Part shown: positions 33,896 through 42,660 of the stretch, piece after piece
Layout: the number at the start of each line of letters is the position of its first letter
Position numbering within the stretch: the first letter of the stretch is position 1
Source of the DNA: Fulvivirga marina
GTDB lineage: Bacteria > Bacteroidota > Bacteroidia > Cytophagales > Cyclobacteriaceae
Reading direction: 5' to 3'
Assembly: GCF_016775155.1 (NCBI RefSeq)
Contig: NZ_JAEUGD010000058.1
Location: 1 to 64,000 of the forward strand
Length of the DNA stretch: 64,000 nt
Made by a program: the position numbers and the translations under genes
The notes under the pieces: generated by a model
What the model was told of the DNA's origin: nothing
The model's database searches: none
The model's input: only the letters and a program-made list of their open reading frames with translations

Positions 33896-34546
33896 TCAAT
33901 ATTCAACCAAGTCATTTTTAATCGACCATAAGACAAGCCCAACCCTGCTTTTGATATTAAATCTTTCAAAAAGTGCCATCCGATAACCGTCAATTGTTTT
34001 AGGACTAAGACACATTTGATCCGCAATCTGATTGTAGGTCATCTCTGAACAGGCCAGCCTGAGGAACTCTCTTTCTCTTTCATTAATATCATAAAATGAA
34101 TCCTTAGTATCTTCATTTTGCAATGAGTGAATCAATTTTCCTGTAACAAAATCTGTATAATAATAGCCCTTATTATAAATTGAAGATAGAGCCTCTTTAA
34201 ATTCCCCCGGCTCAGCATCTTTACATAAATAGCCCTTAACACCAAGTTTCAACATTTTGACAATGGTTTCTTCTTTTTCGATCATGCTCAAAACCAGAAT
34301 ACGGATGCCAGGAAAATGTTGGGAAAGCCATTCAACGGTCTCAAACCCATTCATTTCAGGCATGTTTACATCCATCAATATAATATCAGGTGTACTCTGT
34401 GAATTGAGTTTATCCTGAAGATCCAGTCCATTATCGGCTTCAAACTCAACAATATACTTATCTGAAATGGATTCAATCAAACTGCGAAGTCCACCCCGGA
34501 ATAGTTTATGATCGTCTACCAGGGCTAGTTTAATAGTTGGATTCAT
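33896..34546 (-). CDS. LuxR-type response regulator (NarL/FixJ family)
   Basis: 216 residues: receiver domain with phosphoacceptor Asp59 in DIILMDVNMPEMNG and Lys in YLCKDAE, and a C-terminal LuxR HTH (DINEREREFLRLACSEMTYNQIADQMCLSPKTIDGYR). Overlaps the kinase gene by 17 nt, so it is the partner of that kinase. Target genes are unknown; it sits within the mannan locus but is flanked by genes not related to it. Confidence 0.93.
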   Translation of the reverse strand: MNPTIKLALVDDHKLFRGGLRSLIESISDKYIVEFEADNGLDLQDKLNSQSTPDIILMDVNMPEMNGFETVEWLSQHFPGIRILVLSMIEKEETIVKMLKLGVKGYLCKDAEPGEFKEALSSIYNKGYYYTDFVTGKLIHSLQNEDTKDSFYDINEREREFLRLACSEMTYNQIADQMCLSPKTIDGYRMALFERFNIKSRVGLVLWSIKNDLVEY

Positions 34547-35333
34547 TGGAAATTGGTACGTTAATTATAATTTCAGTTCCTGTATGAGCCGTGCTGTTTA
34601 CTTTAAGCGTTGCATGTATCAATTTTGCCCGGGTTTTAAGATTCAGGAGCCCGGAACCTCCATGATTGACTGCTTTATCAACATTAAAGCCCACACCGTT
34701 GTCTTTAAAGATCAATGTAAGAAAATCATCCGACACTTCGGCCCAAACAGATATACTGGTTGCATTACTATGTTTAAGAGCGTTATTCAGAATTTCCTGT
34801 GACATACGAAAAAGTATAATTGTTTTATGGGGATTAGGCTCAATATTTTTTACATCACAGTCAAAGGTCACTTCATGTAGTCCAAGCTTTTTGATGCGTT
34901 CAACCTCGCCTTTCAACCCCTTAAACAAACCGGTACTAACTACCCTGTCACTATTCAATGAAATACTAAGTTCTTTAATATCTGCTATCAGTTTTCTTAT
35001 TAGGTTTCTTGTTTCACCCAACTTTTCTTCCGCTTTTTCTCTTGCATCTAGGTCAATTATATTCAAATTAATCTTTATCAGACTCGCTATCTGGCCTAGG
35101 TTATCGTGTAACTCGTAACCAATATGTCTCAATGTTTCTTCACGAATTTCAAGCTGTGCTTCAAGCAGGTTCTTTGAGAATTGCTCTTTGATCTGCTGCT
35201 TTTCTATTTTATGCTGCTGGCGCTTTCTTACGAATACAAGTGTAAATGCAACAATAAAAGTACATAGAAGAAAAAGTAACAATGATCCAGCTGTAATGGC
35301 TATAACTATATCTGATATAGGATATTCTTTCAT
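34530..35333 (-). CDS. Sensor histidine kinase (HisKA_3 type)
   Basis: 267 residues from the ATG at 35333, whose ATGA overlaps the stop of the upstream membrane gene; a GTG at 35354 would be longer but less likely. One TM helix (about 9-35), a short coiled coil, then the dimerisation/phosphoacceptor domain with His76 in ETLRHIGYELHDNLGQIAS, and a HATPase domain with NNALKHS, DNGVGF and GGSGLLNLKTRA. No extracellular sensor domain, so sensing probably depends on the co-encoded membrane protein or on the TM segment. Confidence 0.92.
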   Translation of the reverse strand: MKEYPISDIVIAITAGSLLLFLLCTFIVAFTLVFVRKRQQHKIEKQQIKEQFSKNLLEAQLEIREETLRHIGYELHDNLGQIASLIKINLNIIDLDAREKAEEKLGETRNLIRKLIADIKELSISLNSDRVVSTGLFKGLKGEVERIKKLGLHEVTFDCDVKNIEPNPHKTIILFRMSQEILNNALKHSNATSISVWAEVSDDFLTLIFKDNGVGFNVDKAVNHGGSGLLNLKTRAKLIHATLKVNSTAHTGTEIIINVPISNESNY

Positions 35334-35941
35334 AGTGATATGGATTTTTCCCACCCTCTATAATCACTGTAAAAGCCTATAAAAAAAACTATATACATGA
35401 TGGTATTGAATATGTCATGTATAATCCACAGATTCTTAAGAAGACTATCACTAGTAGCCATGATGTAGTGCCACAAACCAAAGATCAGGATCGTACATGA
35501 GGTATAAAGAAACAATCCCAACAGGAATAGTAGATATGATCTCCTGGTATGGAGCAGGCGATTGTCATCTTCATAAATATCAAGTACGCTAAGCAATATC
35601 CAGGAGGTATAAACAAGGTTATTAAGGCAAAGCCATTCAGTCAGAAACTTTGTTTTAACTCCCCAATAGCTAATAGAGAAAACTCCGAACAGCAGGCAAA
35701 GTACACCTAATATTTTAAAGATTTTCTGTCTTCTAGAGCTATAACCATCATTAAAAAAGAAGTACAATATCACAAATTCTGCTCCTACATTAATATTATA
35801 AAAGACATTTAAGATGGAGACCCTACCCAAAAATGCTCTTGCCAACTGAGGAATACAGGCTATTAAAACCAAAAGCAACATCAGCCTGGACTTGTTTGAA
35901 AGCCTGGTGTAAAAGAAGCATCCTGCTACAGCTGGTAACAA
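35330..35941 (-). CDS. Multi-pass membrane protein, putative sensor partner
   Basis: About 203 residues with six to seven hydrophobic helices and very short loops. No domain recognised. The stop codon overlaps the kinase ATG (ATGA), implying translational coupling, so it is likely a signal-input subunit for the kinase. The start is uncertain: the first plausible codon in frame is a TTG at 35941, and the frame stays open further upstream without an ATG. Confidence 0.65.
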   Translation of the reverse strand: MLPAVAGCFFYTRLSNKSRLMLLLVLIACIPQLARAFLGRVSILNVFYNINVGAEFVILYFFFNDGYSSRRQKIFKILGVLCLLFGVFSISYWGVKTKFLTEWLCLNNLVYTSWILLSVLDIYEDDNRLLHTRRSYLLFLLGLFLYTSCTILIFGLWHYIMATSDSLLKNLWIIHDIFNTIMYIVFFIGFYSDYRGWEKSISL

Positions 35942-35991
35942 AATGCTCCAAATAGATATTTTATTTATGATGTCTTGGATGCATGAATATA

Positions 35992-36483
35992 TTATTCTTG
36001 AATGACAAAGACCAAACTTTTTTCTTCCTCCAATGCATTTAATGTTTCTTTAAGAACCTTAGGCGGATATTCTGTTGCCGGATAGTCTACGTTCAGAGAG
36101 CGGTATATAGTTTCATTACCATTAGTTTCTTCCTTAGTACAACCAGCAGCCACAACAGTGAATGATCCCTTCTTAAAATTCGGAAATTCTATATGTTCGT
36201 TCAGATGCGCTCCTAAAACAATCATTAGATGAGTAGCTCCTTTAGCGAAAAAATCTTCAATGTCTTCTTTTTTAAATATAAAAGCATTGAAGTTCTCCTT
36301 GTCCTTCATAAGCTTGTTATACATCGCTTCTGTCCTTTTCAGAGGTTCAGGCTCCGTCCCTGCATACTTTCGGTTAATATGCTTGTTCATCAAAAAATAG
36401 GTGCCTATAATTTCATTAGCTTCTTTTCTGTTGATAAGATGGCTATCAATTTTCATTGCGGTGTTATTGTCTTTTATGTTCAT
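35992..36483 (-). CDS. Hypothetical cytoplasmic protein
   Basis: 163 residues, no signal peptide, no recognised family. Contains a Lys/Glu-rich helical N-terminal half and a C-terminal region with MIVLGAHLNEHIEFPNFKKGSFTVVAAGCTKEE. It is the first gene of the leftward cluster with the membrane protein, kinase and response regulator (about 50 nt before the membrane protein), so it may be part of that signalling unit. Confidence 0.55.
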   Translation of the reverse strand: MNIKDNNTAMKIDSHLINRKEANEIIGTYFLMNKHINRKYAGTEPEPLKRTEAMYNKLMKDKENFNAFIFKKEDIEDFFAKGATHLMIVLGAHLNEHIEFPNFKKGSFTVVAAGCTKEETNGNETIYRSLNVDYPATEYPPKVLKETLNALEEEKSLVFVIQE

Positions 36484-36703
36484 GATTAAAGTGTTTGGTT
36501 TAACATATTGTCAAGTTAAGGGACAAATTAACTTTTAACCAGTAGCCATAGCAGAAACAGGATAATTATAACTATTATCAGGTTTTTCCCTGCTTCACTT
36601 TCAGGCATTCTCCTCTGGAAGGCAACTAGCCATCAAACTACCTTTATATTACCCTCTACGAAGGAGTTTAAACCATCAATTTATTAACCAAATCAACATT
36701 ATC

Positions 36704-38332
36704 ATGAAAAAGTTAATCATTATTCTAACTCTGATCTTACCATCACTTATGTACGGAGAAGATCTACCGGAATCTCACTTTGTTCCCGAAGGGGGACAAA
36801 TGATAGGAGATGTTATGTGTAGTAGCAAGCCCATATTTCGAGTAAGTATGAGTAGTATCATAAAGCGTGAAGTTTACACCAGGATTAGTCTGATACCCTA
36901 TAACACGAATATTATCTCATTTGAAATAATCAACAAACCTGCAACGATGGATGTGGTATCTGAATCCAGGGTAAATGGCAAAACATTAGTTTGGACTCCA
37001 CTTACAGATTTTAAGGCAGACGCCCAGGTTTCCATTAAGGTCAGACCAATATATGCCTCTGACTCATTACAACGAGAGGCAGGTTGCAATTCCTATTTAA
37101 TTCAACTTCCAATTGAACGGGACCTGCCTCCGAAATTATCTGTAAAGGATGAATTTATTCAGCAAATTGCTGTTAATGGTGCACTCATTGAGGTGAAATA
37201 TAATTTATTTGGAGGTGACGATGGTGAAAATCTCTTACTCTTTGAGGATGAAGATATATCAACACTCCAACTAATGGTTATCCAAGATAATGTTAGAATT
37301 AATACAGATGATTTAGATAAGGGTATCATTAAATTCACGCATTTTGGGCCTACACCTGCTCCTCCTGCCGATAAGTTCTCAATAAAATTGAGAGCTAAAG
37401 ACCGTCTAGGCCAACGTTCCGATATAGCAACCATTAATTTTGTAATTGTTGCAGAAAGTACCACGCCATCTTTTAGCATGTGTGACGGTAATAACCAAAG
37501 AGTATTACCCAACCATCAAGTAGCCTATGAGGGACAGACGCTAAAAGTGGAAATGATAAAAGCTATAAACCCTGCAACCAATGAGTTATGCCTGGTAGAA
37601 GTTGATGACAACAAAATTTCCAATTATAGTATCAATCAGGATGCAAATGTTTTCTCATGGACTCCTAATGAAGATGTTTTACCTGACACCAGAGGAGAAG
37701 AGCTTGTTGAGACAAATATAAGACTTAAAGCTATAGCCCCATCAGGTCTTTCTAGTACCTGTACTCTGGTAGTTAAAGTAACTAATTCAACATCTAAAGA
37801 AGGAATGTACAGATATAATGCTGCTCTTGAAAAATTTGAAAAGTCGGAAAAGGAATTTCTTGAGGCTGTTCGCAAACCTTTATGTTACCTGCAATACGCC
37901 TCTCAAAAAGTGGCCAGAAACCAAGAGCAGATATCAAACATACAAGATATATATACCGGTGCCGATGGATTGTATGCTATAACTGCCTCTTCAAACCCTG
38001 TAGCTGCCGGTATATATGGGGGTGTAGGTCTGTTGATTGGTGCTCTTGACAAAATGGGATCCAATAGAGCAGATCAGGTTAAGGCAAAAGCTCATGAGCT
38101 TCAACAGGCTATCAGTCAATACCAAAAACTGAGTTCCGAATTCACTCAAAAACAAGGCAAGCTAACTAGGTTTAAGACAGATGCCCAGTGCCTCGAAATG
38201 CTTCAACTTAGTGAACAAATTGAAGCTGCTTTAGCGACTTTTAAGACTCAGGTTCCCGGGTTTATAACAATAACTGCAATTTTCAACAGAAGGATTGAGC
38301 AGAGGATTAAAGAAGCTTGCGCTTCCTATTGA
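36704..38332 (+). CDS. Large secreted hypothetical protein
   Basis: 542 residues with signal peptide MKKLIIILTLILPSLMYG. The region 20-370 has repeated beta-strand patterns ending in xxWTPxxDxxxD (residues ~88-98 and ~320-330), as in cadherin/Ig-like extracellular repeats. The last ~170 residues are helical, with a glycine-rich hydrophobic stretch (NPVAAGIYGGVGLLIGALDKMG) between coiled-coil-like parts. I do not recognise the family. It is flanked by the signalling genes and GH27 and converges with GH27 at a shared terminator. A surface or adhesion role is only a guess. Confidence 0.6.
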   Translation: MKKLIIILTLILPSLMYGEDLPESHFVPEGGQMIGDVMCSSKPIFRVSMSSIIKREVYTRISLIPYNTNIISFEIINKPATMDVVSESRVNGKTLVWTPLTDFKADAQVSIKVRPIYASDSLQREAGCNSYLIQLPIERDLPPKLSVKDEFIQQIAVNGALIEVKYNLFGGDDGENLLLFEDEDISTLQLMVIQDNVRINTDDLDKGIIKFTHFGPTPAPPADKFSIKLRAKDRLGQRSDIATINFVIVAESTTPSFSMCDGNNQRVLPNHQVAYEGQTLKVEMIKAINPATNELCLVEVDDNKISNYSINQDANVFSWTPNEDVLPDTRGEELVETNIRLKAIAPSGLSSTCTLVVKVTNSTSKEGMYRYNAALEKFEKSEKEFLEAVRKPLCYLQYASQKVARNQEQISNIQDIYTGADGLYAITASSNPVAAGIYGGVGLLIGALDKMGSNRADQVKAKAHELQQAISQYQKLSSEFTQKQGKLTRFKTDAQCLEMLQLSEQIEAALATFKTQVPGFITITAIFNRRIEQRIKEACASY

Positions 38333-38382
38333 ATAATGTTTTGATGGACACTAGATTGGCATTCATTAAAGGGCTGCTTATT

Positions 38383-38415
38383 AACCCTCCAAGGATTTCG
38401 AATCCTTGGAGGGTT
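38383..38415. terminator. Bidirectional terminator between convergent genes
   Basis: Fifteen-base perfect stem, AACCCTCCAAGGATT (38383-38397) with its complement (38401-38415), loop TCG. It lies between the end of the secreted hypothetical gene and the end of GH27. Confidence 0.85.
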
Positions 38416-38428
38416 AGGTTTAGAGGAA

Positions 38429-39628
38429 TTAATCCAGCCTGATCATCAGCACATCGTGCACGCCAATAGTGGCTTTAAGCTTGTGCTTTGTATCTTTCAA
38501 TTTTTTGTGATTGAACAGGTCTCTTACCTGATAAGTCTTTTGTTGCAAATCCAGTTTCTTAGCATTTTCTTCATCAATAATTTTATGCTTACTCCAGTCA
38601 AAGCTCAACTGAGCAGGTTCTTCGTTCATATTGACAAAGGTCATCGCCCAAGAACCATTGGCTAACGGCTTAGCCCATATTTCAATGTTATTATCATTAG
38701 AAACCCTAAACCCCTGAATACCGAGAGAGTCCTGATTCACCTGAATTACTTCTTTGTTCGTAAGCGTTTTTATGGTCTCTTTCGTTGCCGAACGCAAATC
38801 ATTACCCATAATCAGTGGTGATGCCAGCATGCTCCACATGGCAAAATGACTTCTGTCCTCTGCAGCTGTCATTCCATTCCCTACCTCCATCATATCAAAG
38901 TCATTCCAATGGTCCGGGCCTGTTGCTGATCTGATATTCTCATGCATATTGATAATTTTCCAAACACCCCATGATGACCAGGTTCCGTGGTTATCCTCAC
39001 AGTCCCAGCAATTTGAAATATCCCCAGAAACACGCCACATATGACCAATGTCCTTACCCCAATTCCAAGGCTCATTATCACCCCACTCACAAATACTAAA
39101 AACAACAGGTCTTCCGGCTTTAGCCAGCGCATCTCTCATGGTTATATAGGCTCCTTCTGCATTCAGTTTTTCGGTATTGCACCAGTCATATTTCAGAAAA
39201 TCTACATCCCATGAAGCATACAAACGAGCATCCTGATACTCATAACCTCGGCTACCCGGGTATCCGGCGCAGGTTTCGGAACCCGCACAATTATACAAGC
39301 CAAATTTTAACCCTTTGGAATGAATATATGCCGCGAGTGCTTTCATTCCACTGGGGAATTTTTCAGGGTCAGCCACCAAATTTCCGTCAGCATCCCTTTC
39401 TCTGGCCATCCACCCGTCATCCAAAACAATGTACTCGTACCCGGCATCTTTGAGACCCAACTCTACAAACTTATCCGCAATGTCTTTTACCAATTGCTCG
39501 TTGATGTCAGTAGCAAATGTATTCCAACTGTTCCAACCCAAGGGAGGTGTTGGGGCAAGCCCTTCGAACTTTTGCGCCTGAAGGTTAAATGATATTAGAA
39601 CTGAAGTAATAAAAAATAAATATTTCAT
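38429..39628 (-). CDS. GH27 alpha-galactosidase, secreted
   Basis: 399 residues with signal peptide MKYLFFITSVLISFNLQAQ. GH27 signatures are intact: PPLGWNSWNTF, VLDDGWM, nucleophile Asp148 in DFLKYDWCN and acid/base Asp203 in WRVSGDIS, followed by the C-terminal beta domain. It removes alpha-1,6-linked galactose from galactomannan or galactoglucomannan, exposing the backbone to mannanases. Leftward, downstream of the SusC/SusD genes but separated from them by a terminator and 330 nt, so probably under its own promoter. The 3' end is duplicated at 33780-33836. Confidence 0.94.
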   Translation of the reverse strand: MKYLFFITSVLISFNLQAQKFEGLAPTPPLGWNSWNTFATDINEQLVKDIADKFVELGLKDAGYEYIVLDDGWMARERDADGNLVADPEKFPSGMKALAAYIHSKGLKFGLYNCAGSETCAGYPGSRGYEYQDARLYASWDVDFLKYDWCNTEKLNAEGAYITMRDALAKAGRPVVFSICEWGDNEPWNWGKDIGHMWRVSGDISNCWDCEDNHGTWSSWGVWKIINMHENIRSATGPDHWNDFDMMEVGNGMTAAEDRSHFAMWSMLASPLIMGNDLRSATKETIKTLTNKEVIQVNQDSLGIQGFRVSNDNNIEIWAKPLANGSWAMTFVNMNEEPAQLSFDWSKHKIIDEENAKKLDLQQKTYQVRDLFNHKKLKDTKHKLKATIGVHDVLMIRLD

Positions 39629-39957
39629 GTGTATATGTTAGTTTGTCGACAGTTATAGGGAATAACCAAAATGACTAATGCCGCTTTGCTGTCAGAAGGT
39701 TCTTAACATTCCCCTTCAGTTGGTTATGGCATTACCTCATGGTCATTTCATATATAAGTTATTTCTGATGGCCACGTGAGCCCCGAATACACTTACCCCT
39801 TTGTCATTATAATTTAAGGCTCCTAAAGTTTAGGCCCATTTCATGGTTTCTATAAATTCTGCAGGTATATAACATAAGAAAAGACCGCGAAACGCGGTCT
39901 TTTCTTATGCAACAACTACTATATGAAGCATACTACTAGATAGTTTTTGATACTGCC
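39629..39957. other. Spacer upstream of GH27
   Basis: 329 nt. Contains the strong terminator at 39873-39909 and, close to the GH27 start, a small dyad GTTAT-N5-ATAAC at about 39653-39667. No TAnnTTTG box was found by eye. No gene. Confidence 0.5.
39873..39909. terminator. Strong terminator after the SusC/SusD operon
   Basis: Seventeen-base perfect stem (39873-39889 with 39893-39909, core AAAAGACCGCG) and AAA loop. The minus-strand side ends the SusC-SusD-lipoprotein transcript 49 nt after its last stop codon. Confidence 0.85.
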
Positions 39958-41013
39958 TTAACGAACAAACATCACATCGTCAAGATAAATAGTTTCATCA
40001 CCATTATCAGGTCCCTGGATTCTCCATCCCAAGTGGTTCCATTCAGGACCATTCTCCCATAATTTCAACTGATCAACCGGAATCTTAAAATAGGTCCATT
40101 CATTGGCAGGAACACTGATTTTATTGAAATCCGAAAAAGTATCAAAATAACTCGGACTTTGCTGTGAGAAGATGTATAGATCCAGATCAATTGATCCTCC
40201 TTTTACCCAAAAAGACAAGTATTTAAAACTGTCATTGGCAGTATTAGTCCATCCAAACCCAAAAACACTCCAGGTACCTGTCTCATACTTTTTACCTACT
40301 GAAGCTGTTCCTGATTTGAACACCTCTGTACTAATGGCACCCGGCGCACCCCAAGTGGCATCCATATAACCTGGTGCGTAGTCATCGGTAAAAATCAAAA
40401 ATGCTTTATCTCTATTGACAAATACCTGCTCCGTCTCAGTTACCCCTGTTGAATTTTCGATAGAAAGCGTAAACTCATTTAATTCACTGGCAGGCATTTT
40501 AACGGTTAGAGAAGTGGCCGTTTGAGACACAATAGTAATCTCAGTTGAAGTACCCGTAATCAGAACCTGCGTAACGTCAATGAGATTTTTACCTGTTAAA
40601 GTAATCTCTTCATCAGCACTGAAATTATAGTTAGAAACTTCAGTTACTGTAGGGAATCCCAGCACTTTAAATGGAACAGTAAACTCAACACCCTTTCCAT
40701 TGGTGAAGATAATATTCTGTTCACCGGTCAATGCATCTAGAGGCACCCTAAAAATAAAAGCTTGATCGGTATTAAGTGTAGGGTTTATATAAACAGGCAC
40801 ACTATCACTTGAAAATACCACTGAGGTAATGTTTCCCAGTCCACTTCCTTTCAAAGTAAGTGTTTCATTAGCCACACCCTCAGCAGGTAAAACCTCACTT
40901 ATCTGAGGGTTATCTGATGGTCCGGCAGGAGCTGGCTCCTCCAAGTCACACGCATATAGTAGCACCGACAAAAGCAGTACGATGGATAAGGATGTATTTA
41001 TATATCTTTTCAT
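39958..41013 (-). CDS. IPT/TIG-domain surface glycan-binding lipoprotein
   Basis: 351-residue lipoprotein (LLYACDLEE, Cys22). Two IPT/TIG immunoglobulin-like domains (about 37-115 and 117-195; ISEVLPAEGVANETLTLKGSGL and VTEVSNYNFSADEEITLTGKNL) precede a C-terminal carbohydrate-binding-like beta domain (about 200-351, ending in IYLDDVMFVR). The layout and position after SusD match surface glycan-binding proteins (SGBP/SusE-like) that capture polysaccharide at the outer membrane. Binding to mannan or glucomannan is inferred from the locus. Confidence 0.85.
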   Translation of the reverse strand: MKRYINTSLSIVLLLSVLLYACDLEEPAPAGPSDNPQISEVLPAEGVANETLTLKGSGLGNITSVVFSSDSVPVYINPTLNTDQAFIFRVPLDALTGEQNIIFTNGKGVEFTVPFKVLGFPTVTEVSNYNFSADEEITLTGKNLIDVTQVLITGTSTEITIVSQTATSLTVKMPASELNEFTLSIENSTGVTETEQVFVNRDKAFLIFTDDYAPGYMDATWGAPGAISTEVFKSGTASVGKKYETGTWSVFGFGWTNTANDSFKYLSFWVKGGSIDLDLYIFSQQSPSYFDTFSDFNKISVPANEWTYFKIPVDQLKLWENGPEWNHLGWRIQGPDNGDETIYLDDVMFVR

Positions 41014-41040
41014 ATCAGTATTTTATTATTCAAAGAATGA

Positions 41041-42648
41041 TTAGTTGTCATAATAAGAAACAGGGTCATCCAATAACAAGGGATTAATAACTGTTTCACT
41101 CTGAGGTACAGGCAGGTAAAGATTAAATCCTGATGGTATGGTAGCTTTGAAGCTATTTAAAACCTTGTTATTATCGTATGTTCCTCTTTCCTGGTTAGCC
41201 ACCATTTCACTTGCCTTGGCCAATCCCTGACGTTGTATATCAAACCAGTAATCACCCTCGAAAGCAAATTCCACCTTACGCTCATGCAGTAATTCATCAA
41301 TAGTAAGGTTTGTTACAGGATCTAGCCCAGCTCTTGTGTGAACTGCATTAAAAGCTTCCAGTGCTTGTGCATCTGCTGTAGCTCCGCCTCCACCCATGGC
41401 AGCCTCTGCGTAGATCAAAAGCACATCGGCATAACGTAAAATGTAGGTAGGCATACTGCTATGTGCGTTAGTATTTACAGGCTCCCCTGACCTGTTAGGG
41501 CCTACCATATATTTTTGAATATTCGACCTTGTAGCCGTAAAGATATAAGTATTATCTGTTGCCATTCCGGTAGTATCATAAGTAAAACCTCCCGGGTAGC
41601 TGTCATTCACCCAGTCATCTCTATGAAAGCCATGCTCCATCACAGACCATTGACGCCTCATGTCTCCATTAGCATAGCCGGTAGCAGGATCCAGCATATC
41701 AATTGATGGAATTACCGCAGACCATCCAGCTGTAGAATTGGTAGGGGCGGGCGCCACCAACGGTTTAGGGGCTGCATACGTCATAAAACGGTTGCCACCA
41801 TTCCAGCTGGCATCTGTTGTCCATTGTAAAGCGAACAGAGATTCAACATTTCCCCTTCCTACTACTGAAGAAGTAAACAATTCATTATAATCCGGATACA
41901 GGCCAATAAGCCCTGTAGCATTTGCATAGTCAATTACTTCTTTTGCTTTTGCTTTGGCATTATCATAATCTTTCATGTACAGATAAACCTTAGCCATCAG
42001 TCCCTTGGCTGAATATGAGGTAACTCTACCTAACTGATAAGCCGCCTCTGGCAGATTTTCTTCAGCAAACTTCAGATCTTCTATAGCAAATCGCAGCACA
42101 TCAGCCTGAAAATACCTGGGCACAAGACTATTACCAGATTTCGTCAACGCCAATGGGCTCTCAACAATCGGAGCATCACCGAATGTACGTGCTATGTAGA
42201 AATAAGCAAATGCCCTGATAAAGCGAGCTTCAGCGATTCCTATTGTTAAAAAGGGTTGTTCTCCAATTTGCTCCTTTTTCAACTCAAAGGTTTCAATCAA
42301 TACGGAAGCATTACCTGCTGCCTTATAGCAAGATGTCCATGTATCACCGACTAACCCATCGGTACTTTGTATGTTGAAATTGTAGAACGAGTTATATTGG
42401 CTATTCCCAGCAACACCGGTTACTGTACCTCCCAACACATCACCAACAGAGGTGAATGCCTTGTCAAACCATCTGCTCCACACACGACCATACAATAAAC
42501 CAGTAGCGCCGTAAACCTCCCCTGCCGTATTGTAGTAGTTATCAACAGTAGGCTGAGTAGTAGAAGGGTATTCCAGATACTCCTTTTCGCATGATGATAT
42601 TGTTAAACTAAGGATAAAGCTTATTATTAATGTGAATTTAGTCTTCAT
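41041..42648 (-). CDS. SusD/RagB family outer-membrane lipoprotein
   Basis: 535 residues, lipoprotein signal with Cys20 (LTISSCEKEY). The N-terminal SusD segment, the TPR-like helices (VTSYSAKGLMAKVYLYMKDYDNAKAKAKEVI) and the C-terminal RagB region (YADVLLIYAEAA, HERKVEFAFEGDYWFDIQRQG) are all present. It caps the SusC channel and binds oligosaccharides for import. Located 12 nt after SusC, and the SGBP follows 27 nt later. Confidence 0.95.
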   Translation of the reverse strand: MKTKFTLIISFILSLTISSCEKEYLEYPSTTQPTVDNYYNTAGEVYGATGLLYGRVWSRWFDKAFTSVGDVLGGTVTGVAGNSQYNSFYNFNIQSTDGLVGDTWTSCYKAAGNASVLIETFELKKEQIGEQPFLTIGIAEARFIRAFAYFYIARTFGDAPIVESPLALTKSGNSLVPRYFQADVLRFAIEDLKFAEENLPEAAYQLGRVTSYSAKGLMAKVYLYMKDYDNAKAKAKEVIDYANATGLIGLYPDYNELFTSSVVGRGNVESLFALQWTTDASWNGGNRFMTYAAPKPLVAPAPTNSTAGWSAVIPSIDMLDPATGYANGDMRRQWSVMEHGFHRDDWVNDSYPGGFTYDTTGMATDNTYIFTATRSNIQKYMVGPNRSGEPVNTNAHSSMPTYILRYADVLLIYAEAAMGGGGATADAQALEAFNAVHTRAGLDPVTNLTIDELLHERKVEFAFEGDYWFDIQRQGLAKASEMVANQERGTYDNNKVLNSFKATIPSGFNLYLPVPQSETVINPLLLDDPVSYYDN

Positions 42649-42660
42649 CTTTCTAGTGTT

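Noticed and set aside
39629-39957. Hidden gene between GH27 and the SGBP gene.
   Set aside because: No open frame with protein-like content; the space is explained by a strong terminator and an upstream control region.
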